Positions 1 through 8,614 of a DNA stretch of 64,000 nucleotides are shown in pieces (positions within the stretch are counted from its first letter, which is position 1; each line of letters opens with the position of its first letter). The notes beneath the pieces are model-generated. The model saw only the letters and a program-made list of their open reading frames with translations, was not told the DNA's origin and did not search any database. A program made the translations under genes and the position numbers. The DNA is from Celeribacter naphthalenivorans (GTDB lineage Bacteria > Pseudomonadota > Alphaproteobacteria > Rhodobacterales > Rhodobacteraceae). The stretch spans positions 186,001 through 250,000 of the forward strand of contig NZ_JAIVLK010000006.1 in assembly GCF_020524585.1 (NCBI RefSeq), in the 5' to 3' direction.

Positions 1-1151
1 TCGGCGAAGACGCTTTGCAGACCGGAGGCGCGCATCGCATCCCAAACCGGCGGTAGCGTGCGGTTGAGACCGCCAACATCCTTGGCCAAAAGGGTTTTCT
101 CGAAGTCCTGCAACACGTCGATCCGGTCCCAGATGCCGCCAGAGGCCGCCGGAAGGTGTTCCGACCAGATGCCAAGCCAGCGGTTCGGCGAGAGCGCCCC
201 CACGCGGGCCAGCCGTTCGGCGGCGGTGGCGCGGGCCTTCCAGCCGGAGCTGGCGCGCAGATCGCTTTGCGCAAAGGCCAGCGGCAGCGCGGTCGTCGGC
301 AGCGGCTCACCGATGGCCTCCATCAGGCGAAATGTCAGTGGTGTCGGATGCTCAGGCGTCGGCAGATGCGGCTCGCCCTCGAACAGCTCGGGATCCAAAA
401 AACGTGCCAAAAGCTCGCCCTGATTGTCGCGAATGAGCCCAAGCGCCTCGCCGGTTTCCAAGGTGAGCGCCGCCGCGTCCCAATCGCCACTGCGCGCCAG
501 ACAGAAAATCCGCGCCTGCAACGTGGGCGATAACCCCGGCGTGTGGGTCAACCGTCCGCAGGCTTCGTCCTCAGTGCCGAGCAGGAGTTTGGTGTCGAAA
601 GACCGGCGGAAAATCTCAGGCGTGCTGAGCCCGGCCAGCGACATCAGCGAATCCGCCTCGTCCAACAGGCCCTGCGACAAGAGCGCATCGATCCGGGCGA
701 GGAACAGCCGCCCGTCTCGATCCGACAGAACCGGCGGGTCGAGCTCCGCCAGGACCAGCGTATTGAGCAGACGCCGCGAGGCGGGCAAAAGGTCCGGCCG
801 TGTGGAAATCGTCCTGATCCGCCGCGCGATGTCGCTGGCGGTCGAGGCGCCCCAAAGCCCGCGAGGGAGGCCTGTGACCGAACTGGGCAACAGCCCGGCC
901 TGATCGGGGTCGGGCGCGTCCAGGGGCAGGACGCTGACGTCTTCGGGCAGGGCGCTCAACGCGATATCACCGGCCGTCGGCGGGGCCACAGGGCGGGGAG
1001 CGTCCAACGTGTCGGACAGCCAATCGATGGCGGAAAGCGGCCGGTCGTCACCGTTTGTTTGTGCGACACTCGGCTCTGCTGTGAGCACGAAAGCCAAACA
1101 CAACGGCGCGCAACTGATGAAAAACCGGGAAGAACCTGGGCGTTTGCTCAC
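1..1151 (-). CDS. Secreted hypothetical protein, 3' end off the left edge
   Basis: About 383 codons are visible without a stop, so the gene continues beyond the window. It starts at GTG 1151, which overlaps the TGA of the upstream 45-aa gene in a GTGA arrangement and suggests coupled translation. The N-terminus has a basic start (SKRPGSSR), a hydrophobic stretch and a possible cleavage site near SVAQT at about residue 31, so export is likely. The rest is rich in Leu, Ala and Arg, looks helical, and shows no catalytic motif I recognise. Codon use matches the neighbours. It diverges from aroK-aroB. I cannot assign a function. Confidence 0.75.
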   Translation of the reverse strand, partial: MSKRPGSSRFFISCAPLCLAFVLTAEPSVAQTNGDDRPLSAIDWLSDTLDAPRPVAPPTAGDIALSALPEDVSVLPLDAPDPDQAGLLPSSVTGLPRGLWGASTASDIARRIRTISTRPDLLPASRRLLNTLVLAELDPPVLSDRDGRLFLARIDALLSQGLLDEADSLMSLAGLSTPEIFRRSFDTKLLLGTEDEACGRLTHTPGLSPTLQARIFCLARSGDWDAAALTLETGEALGLIRDNQGELLARFLDPELFEGEPHLPTPEHPTPLTFRLMEAIGEPLPTTALPLAFAQSDLRASSGWKARATAAERLARVGALSPNRWLGIWSEHLPAASGGIWDRIDVLQDFEKTLLAKDVGGLNRTLPPVWDAMRASGLQSVFA

Positions 1152-1285
1152 TTCAGTTCGATCTCCGTGGGCACCACCTGCTCGGACCGTTCGGGCGACA
1201 AATCGCCGACATAGGCAAAGCCGATAAAGCCGATGAAGCCCAACAAAATAAGGATGGCCAAAAGGCGAAAGAGAAATTTACGCAA
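1148..1285 (-). CDS. 45-residue single-span membrane protein
   Basis: TTG start at 1285 with a strong GGAGG site 8 bases upstream; 45 codons to TGA at 1148-1150. The product begins MRKFLFRLLAILILLGFIGF, a basic N-terminus followed by a hydrophobic span of about 20 residues and a short acidic tail (SPERSEQVVPTEIELK). It is probably a membrane-anchored micropeptide with the tail outside. Its stop overlaps the GTG of the next gene by four bases, so the two are likely co-translated. Function unknown; the ribosome-binding site and coupling make it a real gene. Confidence 0.7.
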   Translation of the reverse strand: MRKFLFRLLAILILLGFIGFIGFAYVGDLSPERSEQVVPTEIELK

Positions 1286-1557
1286 GGTCGACTGCCTCCA
1301 ATCGCGCCCATTGTGGGCGGTTTTATTCCCGATCTTTGCCGGAGTTTGCCTCCGAACCGGGTTTCTTTGGCTTTATATATGGCATTTTTCGTGAGATCAC
1401 GCCATTGAGAGAACGAAAATTTGATAAGCGGGATTTTGCCGTGCCGGCGTGTTTGGGCCAGTCCTTTGGCCATAGCTTGGGGCAGGGCATGTCCCACGGC
1501 AAAGGCAGTTGCGCGCAGGGCCGTGGCAGGGTAGGCGAAGGCGGTGAGACAAGAGGG

Positions 1558-2124
1558 ATGGCACAGGTGGCTGGAGGGGCCGGGGCATTGAAGAAAACCG
1601 TTGCACTGGTCGGCATGATGGGCGCCGGAAAAACCGCTGTGGGCAAGGCCTTGGCCGCGCGTCTTGGCGTGCCGTTTCTGGATTCGGATGCCGAGATCGA
1701 AAAAGCCGCCGACCGCACCATCGCGGAGATTTTCACTGAGCATGGCGAGGCGTTTTTCCGCAGCCGCGAGACCGAGGTGATCGGGCGTTTGCTGGAAAAC
1801 CACCGCGCGATCCTCTCGACCGGCGGCGGCGCGTTTCTGTCTCAGACCAACCGCGAGATGATCGCCGAAAAAGGCGTGGCGGTTTGGCTGAAGGCCGATC
1901 TCGATTTGCTGTGGAACCGCGTGAAACACAAAAGCACCCGGCCGCTTTTGCGCACTGAAAACCCTTACGAGACCTTGAAAGAGCTGGTCGCGGCGCGCGA
2001 GCCGCTTTACGCGCAGGCCGGGATCGTGGTGGAGGCAGAGCCGAAGCTTTCGATCGAGGGCATGGCCGATAAGGTCGTCGAGGCGCTTAGGGCGCGCGGC
2101 GGTATTCTGGAGGAAGATCAATGA
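1558..2124 (+). CDS. aroK: Shikimate kinase
   Basis: Phosphorylates shikimate with ATP to shikimate 3-phosphate, fifth step of the chorismate pathway, in the cytoplasm. The 188-residue product has the Walker A motif GMMGAGKT near residue 18, the shikimate-binding DSDAEIE segment, and the GGGAF substrate loop. ATG 1558 was chosen because it leaves the usual short lead before the P-loop; earlier in-frame starts would add a low-complexity extension, and TTG 1588 is another option. The stop overlaps aroB by four bases (ATGA), so the two are co-transcribed and probably co-translated. Confidence 0.95.
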   Translation: MAQVAGGAGALKKTVALVGMMGAGKTAVGKALAARLGVPFLDSDAEIEKAADRTIAEIFTEHGEAFFRSRETEVIGRLLENHRAILSTGGGAFLSQTNREMIAEKGVAVWLKADLDLLWNRVKHKSTRPLLRTENPYETLKELVAAREPLYAQAGIVVEAEPKLSIEGMADKVVEALRARGGILEEDQ

Positions 2125-3242
2125 CCTATCAGGCTCAATTCGAGGCCGTCCACGTGCCTTTGGGAGATCGCGCCTACGATGTGCGGATCGGTGAGGGGCT
2201 TGTGGCCGAGGCGGGCGCCCATATCGCACCGCTTTTGGGCAAGAAGAAAAAGGTCTTTGTGCTGACCGATGAAACCGTCGCGGGGTTGCATCTCGAGGCT
2301 CTGCGCGCGGGGCTTGCAAACGCGGGCATCGACATGGTCGCGCTGGCGCTTCCGGCGGGCGAAAGCTCCAAGGCCTGGCCGCAATTCACCCGCGCGGTCG
2401 AATGGCTTTTGGAAGAGAAATGCGAGCGTCGCGACATCGTTGTGGCCTTTGGTGGCGGTGTGATCGGCGATCTGGCGGGGTTTGCGGCCTCCGTGCTGCG
2501 CCGGGGCGTGCGGTTTGTGCAGGTCCCGACGACGCTCTTGGCGCAGGTCGACAGTTCGGTCGGCGGCAAAACCGGCATCAACGCGCCGCAGGGCAAGAAC
2601 CTGATTGGCGCCTTTCACCAGCCTTCTCTGGTGCTCGCCGATATTTCGATCCTCGGCACGCTGACCGCGCGCGATTTCCTTGCGGGCTATGGCGAGGTGC
2701 AGAAATACGGGCTTTTGGGCGACGAGGCGTTCTTTGAATGGCTCGAAGAGAACGGCCCCGCGCTGGCCGCCGGTGATCTGGCGCTGCGGGCCGAGGCCGT
2801 GCGTCGGTCGGTGCAGATGAAGGCCGACATTGTCGAACGTGACGAGACCGAACAGGGCGACCGCGCGCTTTTGAACCTCGGGCACACGTTCTGTCACGTG
2901 CTGGAATCCGCGACCGGCTATTCCGACCGGCTATTGCATGGCGAAGGCGTGGCCATCGGCTGTGCTCTGGCGTTTGAACTGTCGGCGCGTTTGGGGCTTT
3001 GTTCGCAAGAGGCGCCTTCGCGGGTGCGCGCACACCTCAAAGCCATGGGGATGAAATGCGATCTCTCTGACATTGAGGGCGATTTGCCCTCCGCCGAAGA
3101 GCTTGTCGATCTCATGGCGCAGGACAAGAAAGTCGTTGATGGCCAGCTGCGTTTCATCCTGGCCCGCGGCATCGGGTCGGCTTTTGTGACCGCAGATGTT
3201 CCGCGTGAGGCGGTTCTCAAGCTGCTGAAAGATGCGCTTTAA
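2121..3242 (+). CDS. aroB: 3-dehydroquinate synthase
   Basis: Converts DAHP to 3-dehydroquinate, second step of the shikimate pathway, with NAD and a divalent metal. The 373-residue product has the family signature FGGGVIGDLAGF near residues 110-121, the VPTTLLAQVDSSVGGKTGIN segment and the metal-ligand region LNLGHTF. Length is normal. It overlaps aroK by four bases. Together with the class II DAHP synthase at 60 kb, the window holds three shikimate pathway enzymes at two places. Confidence 0.97.
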   Translation: MTYQAQFEAVHVPLGDRAYDVRIGEGLVAEAGAHIAPLLGKKKKVFVLTDETVAGLHLEALRAGLANAGIDMVALALPAGESSKAWPQFTRAVEWLLEEKCERRDIVVAFGGGVIGDLAGFAASVLRRGVRFVQVPTTLLAQVDSSVGGKTGINAPQGKNLIGAFHQPSLVLADISILGTLTARDFLAGYGEVQKYGLLGDEAFFEWLEENGPALAAGDLALRAEAVRRSVQMKADIVERDETEQGDRALLNLGHTFCHVLESATGYSDRLLHGEGVAIGCALAFELSARLGLCSQEAPSRVRAHLKAMGMKCDLSDIEGDLPSAEELVDLMAQDKKVVDGQLRFILARGIGSAFVTADVPREAVLKLLKDAL

Positions 3243-3375
3243 TATTCGGAAAAGACATTTTATTGCGCCTTGTCGCCGGTATGGTCGGGAAACGGCCAAC
3301 GGTTAGCGCTATAGGCTTTGGCCGCGTCGCACCTTGGACCATAGTGATCTTGTGGTTAAAGATTTGGGCGATTCT

Positions 3376-4500
3376 ATGCGCGGGCAACGTCGTATCAAAA
3401 CGGGCTTTTCCGTCCCGACAGATTTGGGTGCGCCGAGGATCGCCAAGTTCATGGCGACGGTCAGCCTGCTGATCCTGCCGATTGCCATCGTGAAATATGC
3501 GATGAGCGGGAATTCTTGGCTTGCAGGCTATTACCTCTTTCTCTGTGGGCTCATCCTGTTTGATTTGCGCGCGTATTTGAGTGGCAAGCGCTTGCCGATC
3601 AATGCCGCCATTCTCTTGATCGCCGTCCAGATCGGTGACCTGATTCTGATCCGACATCATGGCACCTCTGCGGCCTTTTGGCTGTTTCCGATCACCGTGG
3701 CCGGGTTCTTTTACTGCGCGCTCTGGGTGGCAACCAGCATCGGGGTGGTCGCCATGGTGCTTGGCCCCGTCCTGAGCTATCTGGCGTCGCAAGACCCTTG
3801 GTTCGCCTTTCGTTTGGGGGTGGCACTTGGCACAGTGATCCTCTTTGTGCGGTTCATGTTGACCACGATGTGGGCCATGCAGGCCAATCTCGAACATGCG
3901 CTGGAGCGTGACGCCTTGACCGGTTGCTACAATCGCCGGGCCTTCATGCGGCTGATCCGGGGCGATGTGCCGGTGAGCAGCGGCGCCTTATTGTTCGTCG
4001 ACATCGATCATTTCAAAAAGATCAACGACCGCCATGGCCATATCGTCGGGGACAAGGTGTTGGTCGTCGTGGTCGAGGCGATGCGCGAGGTGTTGAAGGG
4101 GCAGGGCCATATCTACCGCATCGGCGGCGAGGAATTCGCCCTTTTGATGCCCAACACGCCCATCGAACTGGCCGCGATGATCGCGGAACGCATGCGGCGT
4201 CATATCAGCCAACAGGCCATGCCGGGCGAGGCGGGTGAGGCAGACCGGGAGGCGCAAGGCACGGTGAAGACCCGGGTCACTGTCTCAATCGGGGTCGAAA
4301 AATTCAGTTCCGGCGAAGAGATTGAAGCCGCCCTGTCACGGGCGGACAATCATCTCTACCGGGCCAAACACGCCGGGCGGGACCGCGTGATGTCGTCCAT
4401 GTCCGCCAGTGATGACGGTCCCGCGCGCGGAGAGCCGTCGCGCTTTAGCCGCGAACGACCAGAAGATCACAGCGCGGATCGCGAATCTGTGCTTCGGTAA
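3376..4500 (+). CDS. Membrane-bound diguanylate cyclase (GGDEF)
   Basis: Predicted to make cyclic di-GMP from two GTP. From ATG 3376 the product has 374 residues: about six membrane spans in residues 20-175, then a GGDEF domain beginning DALTGCYNRRAF, with FVDIDHFKKIND and the active-site motif GGEEF. The position where an RxxD inhibitory site would lie reads K-G-Q-G, so product inhibition through the I-site is not expected. No sensory domain beyond the membrane region is visible. A TTG at 3334 would add 14 residues. The last 56 bases overlap the 3' end of the opposing universal stress gene. Confidence 0.88.
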   Translation: MRGQRRIKTGFSVPTDLGAPRIAKFMATVSLLILPIAIVKYAMSGNSWLAGYYLFLCGLILFDLRAYLSGKRLPINAAILLIAVQIGDLILIRHHGTSAAFWLFPITVAGFFYCALWVATSIGVVAMVLGPVLSYLASQDPWFAFRLGVALGTVILFVRFMLTTMWAMQANLEHALERDALTGCYNRRAFMRLIRGDVPVSSGALLFVDIDHFKKINDRHGHIVGDKVLVVVVEAMREVLKGQGHIYRIGGEEFALLMPNTPIELAAMIAERMRRHISQQAMPGEAGEADREAQGTVKTRVTVSIGVEKFSSGEEIEAALSRADNHLYRAKHAGRDRVMSSMSASDDGPARGEPSRFSRERPEDHSADRESVLR

Positions 4501-5272
4501 ATCCACCAAGCAGGCTGGGCGACAAAGGCATGCGGCCATGGGCGCCAAGCGCGAAAAGATCGGCTCCGCTGTCTGCCAGAGCGGTGGTGAACACATCGTT
4601 CACACTTGCGGCGCTGATCTCGGGTTTCGGCAGACCTTCTGGAAGCTCGGCCACCTCCCACCAACCGTCGAGATGGGCCTGAGCCTCTTTGACAAAAGGC
4701 GCGAGGTGTTTTGCGCTCTCATCGCGCGCAATCAGGCCGCGATAGGGCACGTGGACCGCGTGAAACGTGGTGATCTTGGCCTCCGGCGCAAGCGCCATGG
4801 CCGTCCGCCCCGCCTCAAGACAGGACGGAGACAAATCGATACCACAGAGGACCGAGCCATAGGGGGCCGTCACCGGGTCACGCACCAAAAGCACGGGGCA
4901 ATTCAAGGCGCGCACCAGACGTTCCATCGTGGTGCCTGCAAACATGTCCCAAAACGGCCGCGGACGGTGGACACCCAAGACCACCAGATCGGCACCGATC
5001 GTGTCAGTCATCTCGGCGATGGTGCGCACCGGCTCGCCAGTCTCCACCGTGATCTCCGCATCCTCGGGCGCATGGGCCGAGGTGAGCACGGCGCGCATCG
5101 TTTCTTCTGCCGTCTGGCGCATTTGCGCCACGACCGTCGAGGGCAAATCGTCGTCGATCACAGTCATGACCACGATTTTCGCCCCATGTTGGCCTGCCAA
5201 TTGCACCGCGCGCTCCACGGCACGGTCAGACCGCGATGACAGGTCGCTGGCCACGAGAATACGTTTGATCAT
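4445..5272 (-). CDS. Tandem universal stress protein (two UspA domains)
   Basis: A 275-residue cytoplasmic protein with two UspA folds: residues 1-145 (MIKRILVASDLSSRSDRAVE start, VVLGVHRPRP) and about 150-275 (SVLCGIDLSPSCLEAG start, ALGAHGRMPLSPSLLGG end). The usual G-2x-G-9x-G(S/T) nucleotide motif is degenerate in the first domain and ends in GG in the second, so ATP binding is uncertain. ATG 5272 has the typical UspA start and a nearby GGAG (agaggagacc). It is convergent with the diguanylate cyclase and overlaps it by 56 bases. Stress-related role is inferred from the family only. Confidence 0.9.
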   Translation of the reverse strand: MIKRILVASDLSSRSDRAVERAVQLAGQHGAKIVVMTVIDDDLPSTVVAQMRQTAEETMRAVLTSAHAPEDAEITVETGEPVRTIAEMTDTIGADLVVLGVHRPRPFWDMFAGTTMERLVRALNCPVLLVRDPVTAPYGSVLCGIDLSPSCLEAGRTAMALAPEAKITTFHAVHVPYRGLIARDESAKHLAPFVKEAQAHLDGWWEVAELPEGLPKPEISAASVNDVFTTALADSGADLFALGAHGRMPLSPSLLGGFTEAQIRDPRCDLLVVRG

Positions 5273-5420
5273 GATGGTCTCCTCTTTCGTTGTCACGTGA
5301 GGCCGCTCCTCTGCGGGCCTCATCGTATATGTAGGAATTCTAAACACATTTTCGAGAGTGGTGAGACGAGTGGTCGCAGGTGAAATATCGTTTGCAGCTC
5401 AGAGTGTGCCGCCAGAACCA

Positions 5421-5450
5421 AAAATGCCCCGCACAGGGCAGGGCATTTTA
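5421..5450 (-). terminator. Rho-independent terminator of ssb
   Basis: Inverted repeat AAAATGCCC (5421-5429) and GGGCATTTT (5441-5449) just downstream of the ssb stop. Read on the minus strand the right arm runs into a T tract. Confidence 0.8.
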
Positions 5451-5476
5451 TCAAGTCTGGTCTGTAATCGTTTGGA

Positions 5477-6010
5477 TTAGAACGGGATTTCGTCGTCATC
5501 CAGGGACGGACGCGAGCCGCCGCCAGAGCCACCGCCCTGCGAGCCGCCGCCGTAACCGCCGTCATCGTAGCCCCCCGACGGGCCTTGGTCATAGCCACCG
5601 CCGTAGCCGCCACCGCCGCCTTGGCCGCCGCCATAGCCGCCGCCGTCACCGCCGCCCGAGCGGCCGTCGAGCATCACCATGGTCGAGGTGTAGGGGCGCA
5701 GAACGACTTCGGTCGAATAGCGGTCCTGACCGTTTTGATCCTGCCATTTGCGGGTCTCGAGCTGGCCTTCGAGATAGACCTTGGAGCCTTTGCGCAGATA
5801 TTGCTCTGCGGTGCGCGCCAGAGGTTCGGAGAAAATCGCCACCGTGTGCCACTGCGTGCGGTCGCGGCGTTCGCCGGTGTTGCGGTCTTTCCAGCTCTCG
5901 GAGGTGGCAATCCGCAGGTTGCAGACCTTGCCGCCGTTCTGGAACGTGCGCACTTCCGGGTCGGCGCCCAGATTGCCCACGAGGATGACTTTGTTCACGG
6001 ACCCGGCCAT
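5477..6010 (-). CDS. ssb: Single-stranded DNA-binding protein
   Basis: Binds single-stranded DNA in replication, repair and recombination. The 177-residue product has an OB-fold starting [20 protein letters not shown], the internal ERRDRTQWH motif, a glycine-rich linker of about 55 residues (low-complexity GGGYGGG repeats) and the conserved acidic tail DDDEIPF that contacts partner proteins. ATG 6010 matches the family start; the longer frame upstream lacks family similarity. It is monocistronic, with its own terminator. No GTTC-N7-GTTC box was seen directly upstream. Confidence 0.97.
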   Translation of the reverse strand: MAGSVNKVILVGNLGADPEVRTFQNGGKVCNLRIATSESWKDRNTGERRDRTQWHTVAIFSEPLARTAEQYLRKGSKVYLEGQLETRKWQDQNGQDRYSTEVVLRPYTSTMVMLDGRSGGGDGGGYGGGQGGGGGYGGGYDQGPSGGYDDGGYGGGSQGGGSGGGSRPSLDDDEIPF

Positions 6011-6168
6011 GCGATTTACTCCCTGAGATTCTAAAACTTGAGCGCACCTTACACCAAACCATCGTGCGAGAGGAAAGGCCAAAAACCGCCTGTGACACGC
6101 ATGGGCTTTGAAACTTTGGCTTTTGCCCCTATATTGCGCGCGAAGAATAGCGGTGATTGGATTTTCAT

Positions 6169-6816
6169 ATGCGTGCAGGGCTTGGGGTTTCGGCGGTCAA
6201 ACGCCGGGAGAGCGGTGTTCGTCTGGGCTTTATGACATTTGGGGTAATCGCGGGGCTTTTGGGATCTGCGGTTTTGACGCCCACAGAAGTCGGGGCCGAG
6301 GATATTTTCTCCACCCGCAACCGTATGGCGATCTTTGACTCACAGCTTTCCGTCCTCGATGGCCGTGCCGCCGATCAATATTCCAACTCCGTGACCTATC
6401 AGCCCGAACGTTTTGGTGGCGACACCGGCACCGCCCGCTACTCTGGCGCTTACAAAGGTCAATGGCTGCCCGTCGCCGAGAAAATGGCCAACAAACACGG
6501 CATTCCGTCCGATCTTTTCCTGCGCCTTGTGCAGCAGGAGAGCGGCTGGAACCCGACGGCGCGCAGCCCGAAAGGCGCCACAGGTCTCGCCCAGCTCATG
6601 CCTGACACCGCGCGGCAACTGGGCGTGAACATCAACGATCCGCATCAGAACCTCGAAGGCGGCGCGCGCTATTTGCGGATGATGTACAACCGGTTCGGCA
6701 ACTGGCGCCTGGCGCTTGCGGCCTATAACGCCGGGCCTCTGGCGGTCGAGAAATACGACGGCATTCCGCCCTACAAAGAAACGATGAATTACGTGCGGAT
6801 CATCTACGGGTCGTAG
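6169..6816 (+). CDS. Lytic transglycosylase, SLT domain
   Basis: Predicted to cleave the MurNAc-GlcNAc bond of peptidoglycan in the periplasm. A 215-residue product with an N-terminal hydrophobic export segment (about residues 15-40), a linker, then a compact SLT domain: catalytic Glu in [10 protein letters not shown], then [19 protein letters not shown] and [10 protein letters not shown]. Start at ATG 6169; an ATG four codons upstream (6157) is also possible. It stands alone between ssb (divergent) and a periplasmic orphan. Whether it serves turnover or an apparatus cannot be told. Confidence 0.92.
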   Translation: MRAGLGVSAVKRRESGVRLGFMTFGVIAGLLGSAVLTPTEVGAEDIFSTRNRMAIFDSQLSVLDGRAADQYSNSVTYQPERFGGDTGTARYSGAYKGQWLPVAEKMANKHGIPSDLFLRLVQQESGWNPTARSPKGATGLAQLMPDTARQLGVNINDPHQNLEGGARYLRMMYNRFGNWRLALAAYNAGPLAVEKYDGIPPYKETMNYVRIIYGS

Positions 6817-6912
6817 GCCCAATAGGTCTTATTCGGAACTTTTCGCTCGGTGCCGGGTTGTCCTTTCAATGCATCGCGACGCCCCGCGTCGCTGATTGGA
6901 AAGGATAAGACC

Positions 6913-7467
6913 ATGATGAACTCTGCGAAACTGACTGCGAAACGTACCGCTCTGTTGTCCCTGCTGGCTTCTGCGTCTTTGGCTGCGACGCCTCTGATGG
7001 CCGAACCGCTCGACATTTCCTCGGTTGAGGTGACCGCCAATCTCGAAGCCGTCGATTCCAACGCGCTCGACCGCTGGCCCGACATCGCCGAAGACCTGAC
7101 GTTGATGATTTCCGCCGGTCTCGACGAGCAGATGTCCGAGGATGGCCCCTATGACGTCCGCGTCGATGTGACCGAGATTTCCAACCTCGGCACCACCTAT
7201 CTCAGCGATGAAGGCGAGTTCAACACGCTCGAAGGTTGGGTCTATATCGACGGGCCGGACTCTGATGAGGCGCTGAAGAAAATGCATGTCATGCTCAAGG
7301 CCGAAGAGCTGGACGGTGTGACCGCGATCAACGCCACCATGGTGCCGCCGGACCGCGCCGCGTTCTATGATGCTCTGGTGATGGGTTTTGCGACACAGGT
7401 CGTGGGCGAGGTCACGGAGCTTCAGACCCAATGGCTTGAACCGGATCAGGCCGAAGACAATTCGTAA
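6913..7467 (+). CDS. Periplasmic protein of unknown function
   Basis: A 184-residue product starting at ATG 6913 behind AAAGGA. Residues 1-32 form a signal peptide (basic KLTAKRT, hydrophobic LLSLLASASLAA, cleavage after PLMA). The mature part is acidic, with alternating strand and helix character and segments such as YDVRVDVTEISNLG and GWVYIDGPDSDE; it has no cysteines or enzyme motifs. It is followed by a strong terminator. I do not recognise the family. Confidence 0.8.
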   Translation: MMNSAKLTAKRTALLSLLASASLAATPLMAEPLDISSVEVTANLEAVDSNALDRWPDIAEDLTLMISAGLDEQMSEDGPYDVRVDVTEISNLGTTYLSDEGEFNTLEGWVYIDGPDSDEALKKMHVMLKAEELDGVTAINATMVPPDRAAFYDALVMGFATQVVGEVTELQTQWLEPDQAEDNS

Positions 7468-7474
7468 GACAAAG

Positions 7475-7506
7475 AAGGCGGGGACATTCCCCGCCTTTTT
7501 CTTTTT
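7475..7506. terminator. Terminator between convergent genes
   Basis: Perfect 9-bp stem AAGGCGGGG (7475-7483) and CCCCGCCTT (7489-7497) with a 5-nt loop and a plus-strand T tract. It ends the periplasmic orphan gene and may serve the opposing AraC gene. Confidence 0.88.
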
Positions 7507-7521
7507 GGTTTTAGCGATGCT

Positions 7522-8490
7522 TTACGTTGCGCGCCGGAAATCGCGTGGCGAAATGCCGGTGTGTTTGTGAAAGGCCCGGCTGAAATAGGCCGCCGAATGA
7601 AAGCCCAGTTTCTCGGCGATCTGGTTGATCGGCAGATCGGTCTCCCGCAGCATCCGTCGGGCTTCATAATGCACCCGGTCGCTCAAAATGGCCGAGGCCG
7701 ACCGCCCACAGGCCACATTGCAGGCCCGCGTCAGATGGGTCGGGCTGACGCCCAGCTCGGCGGCGAAATGCGCCACCGTGCGCCCGTCGCGCAACTCATT
7801 TTCCACCAGCGCCGTGTAGGCGGCGGCTAGTCGGCGCGAGGCATCTGGCGTCAGGTCATACTCGGGCATGATCGACATTTGCCGCTCCAACCAGACCGCA
7901 ATCATCCCGGCCTGAAACGCCATGGCGCGGTCACGCCCCGGGCGATCGCCCTCGATCTCGCGTTGCAATCCTTCGATCAGGCCGGTGATTTCATTTTGCT
8001 GGATCACCTCGCGAAACCGCATGTGCAGCGGCTCCTCGGGCAGGGCGAGCGTCGGATCGTCGGGCAGGTGAACGGCAAAGCCCATGACCTGACCGACGGG
8101 TTCAAAAGCGTACATGGTGCGGGTCGGCAGGTAGACCAGATTGTGCGGTCCAAAGCCGCGCGTCACGCCCGCGACTGTGATCCGGCCTTGCCCTCGGGTG
8201 AACCACAACAGCGTCGGTGTGCGGTGGCTGCGCATTGCTTCGGTGCGCCATTTGTTTTCCGTCGACAGCGTGCCGGAACCGCGGCCCAGAGTGGTGACGC
8301 GATAGGCGTTTTGTAGAGGAATATCTGGAATGCTCGCCTCGCGACGTTTGCGCGGCTTGGCGGGTTTCGCGGTTTTGTCTTTCGTGGTGTCGCCAGCGGC
8401 ATTGGCAGGCTTTGAGAGACCTTGCGCGGGCTGACCCATTTCCCCCAGCGGTAAGGTTTGAAAAATTCTAAGGGGTTTGGACTCGGGCAT
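7522..8490 (-). CDS. AraC-family transcriptional regulator
   Basis: A 322-residue DNA-binding regulator. Residues 1-60 are a Pro/Lys-rich lead (AKPAKPRKRREA), residues about 80-190 resemble an AraC-type cupin ligand domain (TPTLLWFTRGQGRITVAG), and the last 100 residues hold the two helix-turn-helix motifs (VAHFAAELGVSPTHLTRAC and INQIAEKLGFHSAAYFSRAF). Start set at ATG 8490 (MPESKP); an ATG at 8538 lies in frame. Ligand and targets are unknown. It has no obvious target operon beside it, so it may act elsewhere. Confidence 0.88.
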   Translation of the reverse strand: MPESKPLRIFQTLPLGEMGQPAQGLSKPANAAGDTTKDKTAKPAKPRKRREASIPDIPLQNAYRVTTLGRGSGTLSTENKWRTEAMRSHRTPTLLWFTRGQGRITVAGVTRGFGPHNLVYLPTRTMYAFEPVGQVMGFAVHLPDDPTLALPEEPLHMRFREVIQQNEITGLIEGLQREIEGDRPGRDRAMAFQAGMIAVWLERQMSIMPEYDLTPDASRRLAAAYTALVENELRDGRTVAHFAAELGVSPTHLTRACNVACGRSASAILSDRVHYEARRMLRETDLPINQIAEKLGFHSAAYFSRAFHKHTGISPRDFRRAT

Positions 8491-8614
8491 GGCGGCACAT
8501 TCTGTTCGGTTTGTACAATTCTGACCGAGACTAGCCATGGTTTGGAGTGAGTCAAAGAAAACATTGTGTTTTCAATGAGATATGCCCTTCCCTTGGCGAT
8601 TCCGCAAAGGCTGC

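Noticed and set aside
1153-2319. Long minus-strand frame over aroK
   Set aside because: Composition is Arg/His/Pro-rich and it runs antisense to a certain aroK; only the 45-aa frame at 1148-1285 has a ribosome site.
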